Of a stretch of 64,000 nt of DNA, positions 12,979 through 22,315 are shown piece by piece. Both the position numbers and the translations under genes were made by a program. Location of the stretch: the NCBI GenBank assembly GCA_039000515.1, contig JBCFYV010000012.1, positions 121,728,605 through 121,792,604 of the forward strand, read 5' to 3'. This stretch comes from Timema cristinae (lineage: Eukaryota; Arthropoda; Insecta; Phasmatodea; Timematidae). Below the pieces are notes generated by a model. It made no database searches, was not told the origin of the DNA, and saw only the letters and a program-made list of their open reading frames with translations. Positions within the stretch are counted from its first letter, which is position 1; each line of letters starts with the position of its first letter.

Positions 12979-13917
12979 GTAGAGTAGCTGGAAGCAAGAC
13001 GGATATAGTGGACATATTTGGAAGCACTGCAATCAAGAAAGGTAGTGGTTAAGAAAATAGTACAGAAAGTAAATGTTGCGTTTGTCCAAATATGCCTGGT
13101 ATGGAAGAACAGGAATATCTCCAATAAAACCAAGATCCAACTTTTAAACATTAATGTGAAATCAGTTATTTTTTATGCTTGCAAGTCATGAAAAATTTGA
13201 TAACATATCACCCAAAAACTCTAAAATTTTCGTAAATCAACATCTTCACCGAATCATTAACGTTAGTAGACCAGACGTTATTACAAACGAAGACCTATGT
13301 GTGTAAGAAGTCAACGACCTATCAGAGAGCAGAGGGAATTAAGTGGTGATGTCTGGCCAAATTTTAGAAAACAGCATGGGGTGTTGAGAAGTCAGTTTTT
13401 GGTTGGAACGAAGAAGGTAAAAGGAAGCATAGTGAGCCTCCAAGAAAACATGTTGGAGGACAGTTAAAGAAGATGCCTTAAAGGTTGGAAGATCTTGATA
13501 CCAATAACTTGGTAGCTGATAAAACTTTATCTTCTTGGATGACCCATGCTCCACTAATAACAACAAAAATTTAAATACGTTCTAACACCCTCGTCTGGGA
13601 TATCTGCCTCATCCGTCCAGACTGTCTGCATGTTTACAGTTATAGGGTTACAGAGGAGGACATTAGAAATCAGAAGAAATATTTTCCTGCAGATCATAGA
13701 GACTCCATTTATGTAAAACCACTCTGAGCACATTCAGCCAGGATTCAACCCCAACCTTACCTGACTTCTTCGTAGAGGTTCAAGACGTGTCACTGGTATA
13801 AAGAATACTTATGATATATTAACAACTCTATAACCTTGGCTTGTTTTGTCTTTCTGCGCGAGTCCACCATTTACCCTGATTGATACTTTGTATAGTGGCC
13901 AAACAGCTCCTTATATA
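12979..13917. other. intron sequence, no gene seen
   Basis: Open frames on the minus strand (to about 13566) have no recognisable family features. I see no gene here. Confidence 0.5.
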
Positions 13918-14235
13918 TTATATCCCAGCTCCTTCATACATCCCAGCTCCTTCATACATCCCACCCTTCATACATCCAGCTCTTCATACACTCCCAGCTC
14001 CTTTCATACATCAAACCAGCCTCCTTCATACATCCCAGCTCCTTCATAACCCGTCTCACACCAGCTCCTTCATACATACTCCAAAGCTCCTTCATACACT
14101 CATACACCAGCTCCTTATCACTCTATAAATACCAGTCTCCTCCTCTATAAATACAGCTCTTTATACACCAGCTCCTTCATAAATAATCTTATACCAGCTC
14201 CTTCATACATCCACCCAAACCAGCTCCTCCCTGAA
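13918..14235 (-). repeat. 18-20 bp minisatellite derived from exon K end
   Basis: About 15 ragged copies of CCAGCTCCTTCATACATC on the plus strand, starting about 30 bp past the exon K donor. On the gene strand the unit is GATGTATGAAGGAGCTGG, very close to GGAATGTATGAAGGAAATGG inside exon K. The copies differ by small indels. Confidence 0.88.
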
Positions 14236-14260
14236 TATCTGTCTTTGTTACTAGACTTAC

Positions 14261-14415
14261 ACTGGATAGTTTCCTCCGCACCGCTGCCATTTCCTTCATA
14301 CATTCCGGCTCCTCTTGATCATTCTTCTCCTCCTCAGCTCTTCCCCGAATATCTGGCAATAGTCTATCCCGCTCGTGTTGAGAGGGTCGAAGGAGCCGTG
14401 ACTCTGGATCTCCCC
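14261..14415 (-). CDS. ABCC4-like transporter exon K (linker after NBD1)
   Basis: Acceptor GTTGCCCTGGTTCCAG, donor GTAAGT. It reads GEIQSHGSFDPLNTSGIDYC, then QIFGEEL, matching the family 'xGxxxxxGxxxELxxSGxDFxxLL' that follows NBD1. It then meets a frame break near 14331-14335. One missing base restores EEKNDQEEPECMKEMAAVRR, then KLSS, an acidic linker like those of the family, and makes the exon 156 bp so that phase 0 matches exon L. The last third (GGAATGTATGAAGGAAATGG) resembles the unit of the minisatellite directly downstream. Confidence 0.85.
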
Positions 14416-14435
14416 CTGGAACCAGGGCAACCAGT

Positions 14436-15200
14436 TCATTAGGAATTATATAAATAAGTCCAAGCTGGAGTTAGTTATGTGAGATGGAAAACGTTATTTT
14501 AAATCTTTCCGTCAAATATTTTCCGTTTTGGAAACACAAACCTATATTGTTCCCGGTCAAAATCGAGTATTGATATTTTTTATATATGTATTGATACTAT
14601 CAATAAAAAGTTACATCTGTAGACTACAAGACTTGACTTGTGAACTTATGAAGGTATGAAACTACTAGTGTTTCATCTTTTGCCTCGAAATATTGAGATC
14701 AGAATACACAAAGCTGCAATCCCACTGGATGTCCTTTACGGATGTGAAGTGTGGGCTCTCATTCTGAACCAAGATAATAGATAGATGGTTAGTTATCGAG
14801 GTTAAAATGTTGAGAAAGATATTTGTGGCTAAGAGGGATGGACATGCAGGAGAATGGATAAAGCTACATAGGTAAGAACGTCATGACTTGTATGCACCCC
14901 CAAATTTAATAAGTTTAATCAAGACGGGCAGGCGCGTATGGATGACGACAGGCGTGTACACAACATTTTAGTTGTAAAGACTGAAGATACCAGATCCTTT
15001 GTTAGGTCAAGATTTTAATGGGAGGTTAGTGTTAGAATGTATTTGGAAGAGGTTTTTATCTCAGGATAGGGATTGAATGGCGAGCTAACGTTATGGCTGC
15101 CATGAACTTTAGAGTCTTCAAGGTCAGAATTAGTTCTAGTCTACTAAAGATAGCAGCTGTTATATACTGCACTTCCTTACATGTTCCTATAGTAAACTAC
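14436..15200. other. intron J-K sequence
   Basis: Short intron between exons K and J. The stretch near 14690-14830 (GGATGTCCTTTACGGATGTG, CTGAACCAAG, TGTTGAGAAAGATATTTGTGG) reads like decayed LINE-type coding but cannot be assigned with confidence. Confidence 0.4.
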
Positions 15201-15283
15201 AGTTGTACCATCATTGCTCATGATTACAATATCCTTATGTATAAACAGCAGTTGTACCAACATTGCTTAGTATGACAATATCG
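15201..15283 (-). repeat. two-copy duplication of exon J end and donor
   Basis: Plus-strand 15201-15233 and 15250-15283 are imperfect copies (AGTTGTACCATCATTGCTC against AGTTGTACCAACATTGCTT) about 49 bp apart. The right copy includes the last 22 bases of exon J and its donor; the left copy carries the same exonic bases with a few changes, downstream in the intron. It is a small version of the exon-edge arrays elsewhere in the gene. Confidence 0.75.
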
Positions 15284-15445
15284 TCTGCTTCCTGAACAAA
15301 CTGCAGTTGATGGGTGACAAGTATCCGAGTCTTCTTCTTAAGAAAGGACTTGATGCACTCCTCAAACAGTTGACTAGCGACATGTGTGTCCACGGCGGAC
15401 AGGGGGTCGTCCAGCAGATACATGTCGGCCTCTTTGTAAATAGCT
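15262..15445 (-). CDS. ABCC4-like transporter exon J (NBD1 Walker B, D-loop, H-loop)
   Basis: Acceptor GTTTGATCCAG, donor GTTGGT (non-standard but in phase). It reads AIYKEADMYLLDDPLSAVDT, with Walker B (MYLLDD) and D-loop (SAVD), then HVASQLFEECIKSFLKKKTR and ILVTHQLQFV, where His is the switch (H-loop) residue. It ends ADDIVILSN, which joins G-E-I-Q of exon K. 184 bp, phase 2 in and phase 0 out. NBD1 here has the Glu-less 'LDDP' form typical of ABCC NBD1, the low-hydrolysis site. The donor region is duplicated 49 bp downstream in the intron. Confidence 0.95.
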
Positions 15446-15479
15446 CTGGATCAAACAAAACAACGGATTTAGTTAGTTC

Positions 15480-16060
15480 ATCCACGTCCTACTACCCGTG
15501 CGATTGTCCGCATGTTTACTGTGGATTCACGCTCACCGAAATACAAAGAGCATGACATTGTCACGTGACGAGCTCTGAGCCAATCACAAGACATCAGCGT
15601 AATCTGCATTGCCTTTTCGGTGTGACTTTAAGTTCTCTCAAAACTTCCTCAGTCCTTATTTGCTTGTTAGACCCTATCAAATTTGAAAAACCTGCCGTCT
15701 CAATAATTGCGAATGTCTCTACAATTTGGGGCACAAGGAGACAGCTTCATCTACTGTTATAAAATTATTTGAAATTGCTTGTTAAAAGACAGCATGTGTG
15801 TCTTTATTGTTCTGTGTTGATTTTTTTTCACTACATATAACAATTATTTCAAAATATCCATCGGAAAGTTATTTTTAAGAGCTGTTCAATCACTGGAAAA
15901 TAAAATGTATTGATGATCAGCTGTTTATAGTTCTCGTCGCAAAGCATTATGGGCTCAACATACACCCACTGTAGGAGTGTAGATAAGAATCAGCTGGCAG
16001 AAGTTACCAGATCTACTTTCCTCTATCATTTCGCCAAACTATAGGATCTGCGAGATCATA
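15480..16060. mobile_element. dispersed repeat with promoter-like motifs, copy 1
   Basis: Shares long stretches with 38730-39290: GTGACGAGCTCTGAGCCAAT then CACAAGA; GAAAATAAAATGTATTGAT; and GCATTATGGGCTCAACAT-like ends. It contains TCACGTGAC (E-box palindrome) and GAGCCAATCACA (CCAAT box). It lies directly upstream of the exon J acceptor. Class unknown. Confidence 0.65.
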
Positions 16061-16145
16061 TATTGAGCTGCTGTCTTTTGTCAGTCAAAACTTTCACGAC
16101 GAACCATTTGTTTTTAATTATCATTTTCTCTAAACATTTTTAAGA

Positions 16146-16446
16146 TGGCCTGGTGGTGGTCTAGGGGTAAGGTGTCATCAGACTTTGTGCTGGGGGTCCG
16201 GGGTTCAATCCTCGGTCCCGACACAGATTTATCTGATTACCAAACCCTTCCTTCACCTCTGACAAGACGTGTATTAATCACAACTTGTGGACGTGGGGAA
16301 TGCCAGGCCTCCACCGTGGTTCGGATCCCACGTTAAACTTTAGGTCCTCCATTTACTCTGACAATCACCCTACCATTACACATTAGCGTAAGTGGGTATA
16401 CCCCGAACGGGTAGTACGACGTGGTAATAATAATAATAATAATAAT
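16146..16446 (+). mobile_element. SINE family A copy 2
   Basis: Same head, body and tail as copy 1: GGTCTAGGGGTAAGGTG, GGGTTCAATCC, GCGTAAGTGGGTATACCCCG and an (AAT)n end. It carries a 12-bp insertion-type variant (TGTATTAATCACAACTTGTG) also present in the 20.5 kb and 59.9 kb copies, defining a subfamily. Confidence 0.92.
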
Positions 16447-16671
16447 ATTAAAACAATTTTTACATGTTTTGCTAGCTGTCAGTTATCGCCACTCCTATGG
16501 CGAGTCGGCTCTAGATTCCGGCAATGGTTTGAGATCTGAGGCACCCGAGCAAACCCTACTCGATATTTTTGGTGAACGTGTCTATCAACCTCTAAGCTAA
16601 TAGGGTAGGCACAGAGAAAGATGAGACTAAGATGAAATGCATTCATGGGGAGGGAGATTGGGGAGCCATTT

Positions 16672-16918
16672 AAGGGTGGCCACGTGGTCTAACGCGCTAC
16701 TCTCACAGTAGACTAGACTGCCGATGATGGGAAGATAGAGGGTTCGAATCTCGGTTGGATGGACTGAGGCTGGTTTTTCTGAAATTATTTTCCACTCTCC
16801 CTTCACGTAAATGCGGGTATACTTTATATAAATATAGCCCTCCTCATCCCTAAAACCACTATCGTAATTAGTGATTAAGCGTATAATCCGAATGGGTAAT
16901 AAGACATGGTGTTAAGAA
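16672..16918 (+). mobile_element. SINE family B copy (B1)
   Basis: Head GTGGCCACGTGGTCTAACGC with B-box GGGTTCGAATCTCGG, a body with TTTTCCACTCTCCCTTCACG, and the tail GCGTATAATCCGAATGGGTA ending GACATGGTG. The head differs from family A but the tail is homologous. Confidence 0.9.
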
Positions 16919-17204
16919 AGAACTAAAAAAACCTCAGAACACCCGGATGAGATTATCCATATCGGTAAACAAGACGATGAAATTGCCCCCTGTTTTTCTG
17001 ATACAATTGAAAACAGTAGCTTTGTAAGCCAAGTGATCAAAATTAATGATATGGTGCAACACACAGACTATCTCTTGCCTTTTCCTTAAAATAGACCTTT
17101 ACTAAGAACTCGTAAGACTTATGAAGTGAAATAATAGGTCTATACATTGCTGTAGAAACACTAAACCTAGCAGCATAAATGAAATAATATACTGTTATTT
17201 CTTA

Positions 17205-17890
17205 ATCTATGGCAGTAGGAACTTGGAACATTGTTATAGAAACATTGAGAAAAGAGAAACATCTTTGTCCACCAAAAAATATAAGAATCAAATTAATTTT
17301 CTAATACCTGCACTAGAAGGTATATTTGCTTATATCTCAGAAATTATTGGTTTTATAAAAATATATTTCAATTCTTTTAATAATATACTACAACTTTACA
17401 ATTGTAAACCATTTCGTATCTCAAATAGTTGCGGAGAAATTTTGGAAATTGGAAAATTCCATCATGTAAAGTACCTTCAAAGTAATGTTCATGAGGAAAT
17501 AAGAGTTGCCATCTTGTTTATAATGATCAAAATAGTGTATAGATATAAAATTGAATCAAAATCGTCAGAGCGAATTTTGAGAACATTGATTTAAAAAAAT
17601 CTTTTTGCCCTTCAGTATACTACCTTACATTTAGGGTTGGATATATAATTCCAAAAACCCCTTGGGGGGACCTTATGGAAACCTGAGATAAGTTTTAACC
17701 CAATCAGTAAAATAGTTTCGGCTCTAGCCCGAAGTACAGACAGACAGACAGACATACAGATGCACTGAGAAAACAGCTTCTTTTAGTTTCAAGGGATCAA
17801 GAAAGTCGACATTTATCAAAATCTTCGAGAGCGATTTTTTTACGATCACAATACTTTCTCTTTTAAAGGTGTCGAGATAAAGTAAAAAAA
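17205..17890 (+). repeat. ACAGACAG-tailed dispersed repeat, copy 1
   Basis: AT-rich element with recognisable blocks: ATTATTGGTTTTATAAAAAT; TTTCGTATCTCAAATAGTTG; AATCAAAATCGTCAGAGCGA; TTTTGCCCTTCAGTATACTA; a (ACAG)n tract; then AAAATCTTCGAGAGCGAT and CACAATACTTTCTC. The same order recurs at 25.2 (reverse), 36.5, 56.3 and 56.8 kb. The open frame at 17223-17594 has no recognisable domain and is not called as a gene. Confidence 0.75.
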
Positions 17891-18193
17891 AGTGTAATTA
17901 TTTATTTAATTTTTCAATATTGTCTGAATATATATTATTAAAATAAAGAATTTGTCCGTCATGATCATGCAAAGGTCTAGCTGACATTTAAAAAAAATAC
18001 AGTGAGAAAAGGTGTAAGTCTCATCTTGTCTGGGTTTTTCCTCAATTGGAGTGGTCAGAATCCCAATTCCGACTGAGTGTTCTGAATTTTTTTTTTATAT
18101 TATTTCACTCTTCCTCCATGCAAATACCATTAAACTTACCATAAGTTCCTCCTTCCTCGTCTCTATCCCACTAGTATAAAAGTGAGGGTTAAC

Positions 18194-18475
18194 CTGGCCA
18201 AGTTTAACCCTCGCTTTGCTCCAGACATAGCTATTCCCCTCTCCCCGACAAGGTGAGGTCCCCAAGAGGGAACTGCTCCAAGTCGGGCCGCAGGGCGCAC
18301 ACCCTCAACACCTCGTCGTACCGACCCTGGTCGAAGGGCGACCCGAACACGATGTTCTGTCTCACGGTGGAACCAAACACCCAGGGGTCTTGGCAGGCGT
18401 AGGATAGCGTCCCCTTCAACTGTCGGTCCCCTGGGTTGGTTGTAGCTCCCCAAGGATCACTTGCAGCAGGGAACT
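18194..18475 (-). CDS. ABCC4-like transporter exon I (NBD1 Q-loop and signature region, frameshifted)
   Basis: Acceptor ATTCCCCCAG, donor GTTAAC. It begins SSLLQVILGELQPTQGT, completing Walker A. It continues in a second frame with QLKGTLSYACQDPWVFGS (Q-loop at SYACQDPWVFG) and VRQNIVFGSPFDQGRYDEV. It ends in a third frame with LVGERGIAMSGAKRGLNLAR. One base appears to be missing near 18420-18433 and one near 18251-18256; adding both gives the phase 2 exit needed for exon J. The ABC signature, normally LSGGQ(K), reads MSGAK, so it is shortened and altered. It is a confident NBD1 exon but is broken as sequenced. Confidence 0.9.
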
Positions 18476-18960
18476 CTGGGGGAATGATATTCATTACTTG
18501 AGGAGGACCATTGTCTGCCTTTCACTGACGTCTTTCGAGGGAGAGGGGAAGGAAGCTGTGATGTGTTTAGTGTCCATGTTGTACACACATGGTAATGTGA
18601 GGAGGTCACATGATGGGCGAATAGAGCACTCAGCAGCCAAGCCAGAGGTCGTCTTGACACTTATCTACCGGTTGAACTCAACATGCTCCAACCAAGCGTT
18701 CTAGGGATCGATCTTGGCCATCATCTCGTCACGCAGATATCTGATGGGAACCCCCTTTTGATCATCCAATGATCACAATGTTCCGGGACACCAGTCATTT
18801 GATGTTTTACTACACATATAAAGGGAAAATTAAACTTGGAACGGATGTGTCCATAGTTTGGTGGACGTAATTCAATTAATATGTGTGAGAATATTAACTC
18901 GCGATATGGAGCTGAGCTATAAATCATATGCTGTGTGCAGAAATAAGCGCTATATAGTTG

Positions 18961-19150
18961 TGTATCTGATGACCAGCTCGTAATATGGAGCTGAGCTATA
19001 ATTCAAAAGTTGAAGCAGAAATAAGCGCTAGACAGTTGTGTATCTGATGACTGCCTCGCAATATGGAGCTAAGCTATAATTCAGATGCTGGTGCAGATTT
19101 AAGGCCAGGACAGGTGTGTATCTGATGACCAGCTTGCAATATGACCCGAG
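18961..19150. repeat. about 75-bp degenerate tandem repeat
   Basis: Three to four diverged copies of a unit containing TGTGTATCTGATGACCAGCT, CGTAATATGGAGCTGAGCTA and TAATTCAAATGC-type sequence between about 18895 and 19150, in intron H-I. Confidence 0.7.
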
Positions 19151-19829
19151 TTCCAAATAAGATGCTGATTTAGTGTAGCAAAGTTGGCAAATGCTGCTGT
19201 GTAATATACACAAAAGAAAAAATACATAAATAAACGAATGCAAATCTAATGCGAGCATGCCTTATTATTGAGGTGGACATATTTCTATTTATACACCCTC
19301 CTATATTATGTGTGTGGTGTGGTGTGTGGTAAAAACATTAATGAGCACTATTAAGTAAATGTCGATCTCATTGTTTTTAGGGTACCGAATGAACGAACGG
19401 GTGGATTTACTTTTTCCGGGTGATTAAAGTCACTAGCATAACTTCTTTCAGATGTAAGTAAAGCTGTCAATCCCATATCAATTGTGACAAAACGAACAAA
19501 AAACCTTGAAAAGTATGTAAAATACACTTCCCGACAAAATTGATAGGCTCTTTCTCATTCGCTCACATAGAAATTCAACGGGGAAAAAAACATAGCACCG
19601 ATTCACAGCTTCCTTAGATTGGGGATATGCTTTATTTATCCCAGATAGGGTGGGTGACACTAGCCAGTTGAAAGGCTGAGTGCACGTGCTTATAAGGATG
19701 GATGAGGAAGCACATCAAACCAAATTTAGAATGTCAAACCCCTTCTCAAAAAAGTGTTTTTAAATTGTATAATTTTCACTGGATGATTGCTTTGACCTTG
19801 ATACCCCCCTCCCCAGACAAGTCACCTAC

Positions 19830-20034
19830 CTTGCCAGACCCCACACTCCCGGTGATCACTGTTAGGGCCCCCTTTTTGGCCTCGAGATCAATGTTCTTCA
19901 AAGTGTGGTTTGAGGATGAAGAGTCCCACTTGGCCGTCACGCCGCGTAGAGTCAGTTGGGGCCCCGAGGGGTACATCTGATTCAGGTTGCTCAGGTTGCT
20001 CAGGTTGAGGCAATTCTTTCAGTATCAGCACATC
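19830..20034 (-). CDS. ABCC4-like transporter exon H (linker and NBD1 Walker A)
   Basis: Acceptor CTAACCAATCCCAG, donor GTAGGT. The first part reads DVLILKELPQPEQPEQPE, which joins exon G's RIQ as 'RIQ-xxLLxEE'. The second part reads MYPSGPQLTLRGVTAKWD, then TLKNIDLEAKKGALTVITGS and VGSGK. The last is the start of Walker A (G-S-V-G-S-G-K), completed by SS in exon I. The two parts are in different frames: the exon has 205 bp where 204 would keep phase 0 on both sides, so one extra base lies around 19975-20005, next to a three-fold CAACCTGAG repeat. Either an assembly slip or a real frameshift. Confidence 0.88.
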
Positions 20035-20040
20035 CTGGGA

Positions 20041-20292
20041 TTGGTTAGAAACAAACAAGTTGTTAAGGAGGACATGCATATCTAGACGTGACATGATTAG
20101 ACTACTAAAACAAACAAGTTGTTAAGGAGGACATGCATATCTAGACGTGACAGGATTAGACTACTAAAACAAAACAAGTTGTTAAGGAGGACAATGCATA
20201 TCTAGACGTGACAGGATTAGACTACTAAAACAAACAAGTTGTTAAGGAGGACATGCATATCTAGACGTGACAGGATTAGACTACTAAAACAA
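20041..20292 (-). repeat. about 60-bp tandem repeat (4-5 copies) just upstream of exon H acceptor
   Basis: Four full copies and a partial one of a 59-61 bp unit. On the gene strand each contains CTTAACAACTTGTTTGTTTT followed by AG, which resembles the polypyrimidine stretch directly in front of the real exon H acceptor (TTGTTTGTTTCTAACCAATC, then CCAG). The units are nearly identical, so the expansion looks recent. It is intronic but copies the acceptor-side signals. Confidence 0.9.
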
Positions 20293-20454
20293 ACACATTA
20301 TTAGACCCCTTCCTATGTTCACCCGATTTGAGCACTGTATTAATTGAACTAACCAAAATATCACTAAACTATTTCGACCTTTAGATTTTAAATGTAATAA
20401 TAATTATATTATTATTTAAATACCTATCTTATTATAAGAACATTTAGATTGTTA

Positions 20455-20705
20455 ATCCTCGGTCCCGGCACAGATTTATCTGATTGCCAAACCCTTCCTT
20501 CACCTCTGACAAGACGTGTATTAATCACAACTTGTGAATGTGGGAATGCCAGGTCTCCATCGTGGTTCGGATTCCACGTTAAACTGTAGGTCCTCCATTT
20601 CATCTCACAATCACCCTACCATTAAACATTGGCGTAAGTGCGTATAACACAAACGGGTAGTAAGACGTGGTGTAGTAATAATAATAATAAATAATAATAA
20701 TAGAT
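20455..20705 (+). mobile_element. SINE family A copy 3, 5'-truncated
   Basis: Starts within the B-box region (AATCCTCGGTCCCGGCACAG) and continues through the body to ACACAAACGGGTAGTAAGAC and (AAT)n. The tRNA-like head is missing. Confidence 0.9.
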
Positions 20706-20867
20706 TATTAAATGGGATTAGGGATGAGAAGGATAGTTCAAGTACCAGCATTAGCTTGGAGAGAGTGTAAGAAAACCACAGAGACCAATGACAATGTGTA
20801 AGTTCACCCCTTTGGGCAATATAATCTACTTCCGGGTACGATTCCTTTGGCATTTTTTGGTTTTAAT

Positions 20868-21117
20868 AATAATTGTACTTACCACCGCGTCTTACTAACC
20901 GTTCAGGTTATACGCTTAAGTACTAATTACGCTAAAGGGCTAGGAATTGGGAAGATTGAATAAAGAGTAAGTGATTTGTGTGGAGGGAGAGTGGAAAACC
21001 ATTGAGGGAAAACCAACCAGAGTACACCCGAGTGAAATTCGAACCTTGATCTCAACATCCTCAGCAGTCTAGCTAACACGAGACTAGCGCGTCAACTAAC
21101 TGCACCACCGAGGAGGG
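20868..21117 (-). mobile_element. SINE family B copy (B2)
   Basis: Reverse orientation: tail ACCACCGCGTCTTACTAACC first, then the body GAGGGAGAGTGGAAAACCAT, B-box GAAATTCGAACCTTGATCTC and head GCACCACCGAGG. A 9-bp direct repeat GGTTTTAAT flanks it (20859-20867 and 21116-21124). Confidence 0.85.
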
Positions 21118-21461
21118 TTTTAATTTAAAGATTTTAAAAAAAATTAATGTTTTGTATGCATCCAGTTTTATTTAAGTCCAGGCTACCCGCGTATTTACGC
21201 TAACATGGTAAAGGCGAAGAAGGTGGAATATTGAGGAAATGTACTTTCATTTGTAAGAAATGGAATTGAAACTATTACAGAGGGGAGGGGGGAGGGGAAT
21301 CCCTCATTAAATTTGATCGTGATTAGAACTCCAACCTATCGATCGCTGACAAACCAAACTATTGCGTGAGTAGTACTTCAGACAATTCCAACTCGAAGCC
21401 GGTGGTAAAGTATTTTTTTTTAAATAAATAAATTTGTGTTTATTAAACGTTGTATGGCTAC

Positions 21462-21572
21462 CTGTATTCTATTTAAAGAAACTCTGGCTTCTGCTGAAAC
21501 ACTAATCGCCATCCCAAACTGGGTCACGAAATTAGTCCCAAATAGCTGTAGCAGAGCTGTGCAGGTGAATAT
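21462..21572 (-). CDS. ABCC4-like transporter exon G (TMD1, TM6)
   Basis: Proximal acceptor TTTCTGTTTCAG, donor GTAGCC, 111 bp, phase 0 in and out. It reads IFTCTALLQLFGTNFVTQFG, then MAISVSAEARVSLNRIQ. The family equivalent is 'VFxAxALxxxxRxxxxxFFPxAIxxxSExxVSxxRIQ', the end of TM6 and the start of the linker to NBD1. About ten more copies of its acceptor and first codons lie upstream and in frame, so acceptor choice could lengthen TM6 by 18-residue steps. Confidence 0.92.
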
Positions 21573-22176
21573 CTGAAACAGAAACAAGACAAGGTGATGT
21601 TGTAATAGAGCTGTGCAGGTGAATACTGAAACAGAAACAAGACAAGGTGAGATTGTCCTAGAGCTGTGCAGGTGAATACCTGAAACAGAAACAAGACAAG
21701 GTGATGTTGTCCTAGAGCTGTGCAGGTGAGTACCTGAAACAGAAACAAGGCAAGGTGATATTGTCCTAAAACTGTGCAGGTGAATACCTATAAAACAGAA
21801 CAAGACAAGGTGAGATTGTCCTAGAGCTGTGCAGGTGAATACCTGAAACAGTAACAAGACAAGGTGAGAGTGTCCTAGAGCTGTGCAGGTGAATACCTGA
21901 AACAGAAACAAGACAAGGTGAGATTGTCCTAGAGCTGTGCAGGTGAATACCTGAAACAGAACAAGACAAGGTGAGATTGTCCTAGAGCTGTGCGAAAGTG
22001 AATATCTGAAACAGGAAAAAAGACAAGGTAATATTGTCCTAGAGTTGGTCAGGGTGATACCTGAAACAGAAACAGACAAGGTGAGATTGTCCTAGAGCTG
22101 TGCAGGTGAATACCTGAAACAGAACAGACAGGTGAGATTGTCCTAGAGCTGTGCAGGTGAATACCTGAAACAGAAC
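21554..22176 (-). repeat. 54-bp tandem array of exon G acceptor and first codons
   Basis: About 11 copies of a 54-bp unit. On the gene strand each holds a polypyrimidine tract plus acceptor (TTGTCTTGTTTCTGTTTCAG) followed by exon G-type sequence (GTATTCACCTGCACAGCTC). The unit is a multiple of three and has no stop in the exon G frame. The frame therefore stays open upstream from the exon to about 22079, coding an 18-residue module VFTCTALGQSHLVLFLFQ repeatedly. Occasional indels break the frame further upstream. Confidence 0.95.
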
Positions 22177-22315
22177 AATAATGATTGAAGACCAGGCCTT
22201 ATTATCATCGTGTCTGAAATGATCGAGTCAGTGACCACAATGGATGAATCATTTAAAAGAGAAGCGTCATTAAGTGACTAAGGAGGTTGAGTTTAGGGGG
22301 TTACTCTAAATCTAC

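Noticed and set aside
17223..17594. 123-residue plus-strand open frame as a gene
   Set aside because: It is AT-driven and lies within a dispersed repeat whose other copies do not keep the frame.
21420..22079. 219-residue minus-strand open frame as a stand-alone repeat protein
   Set aside because: Its C-terminal part is ABCC exon G and the rest is the in-frame acceptor array; not an independent gene.
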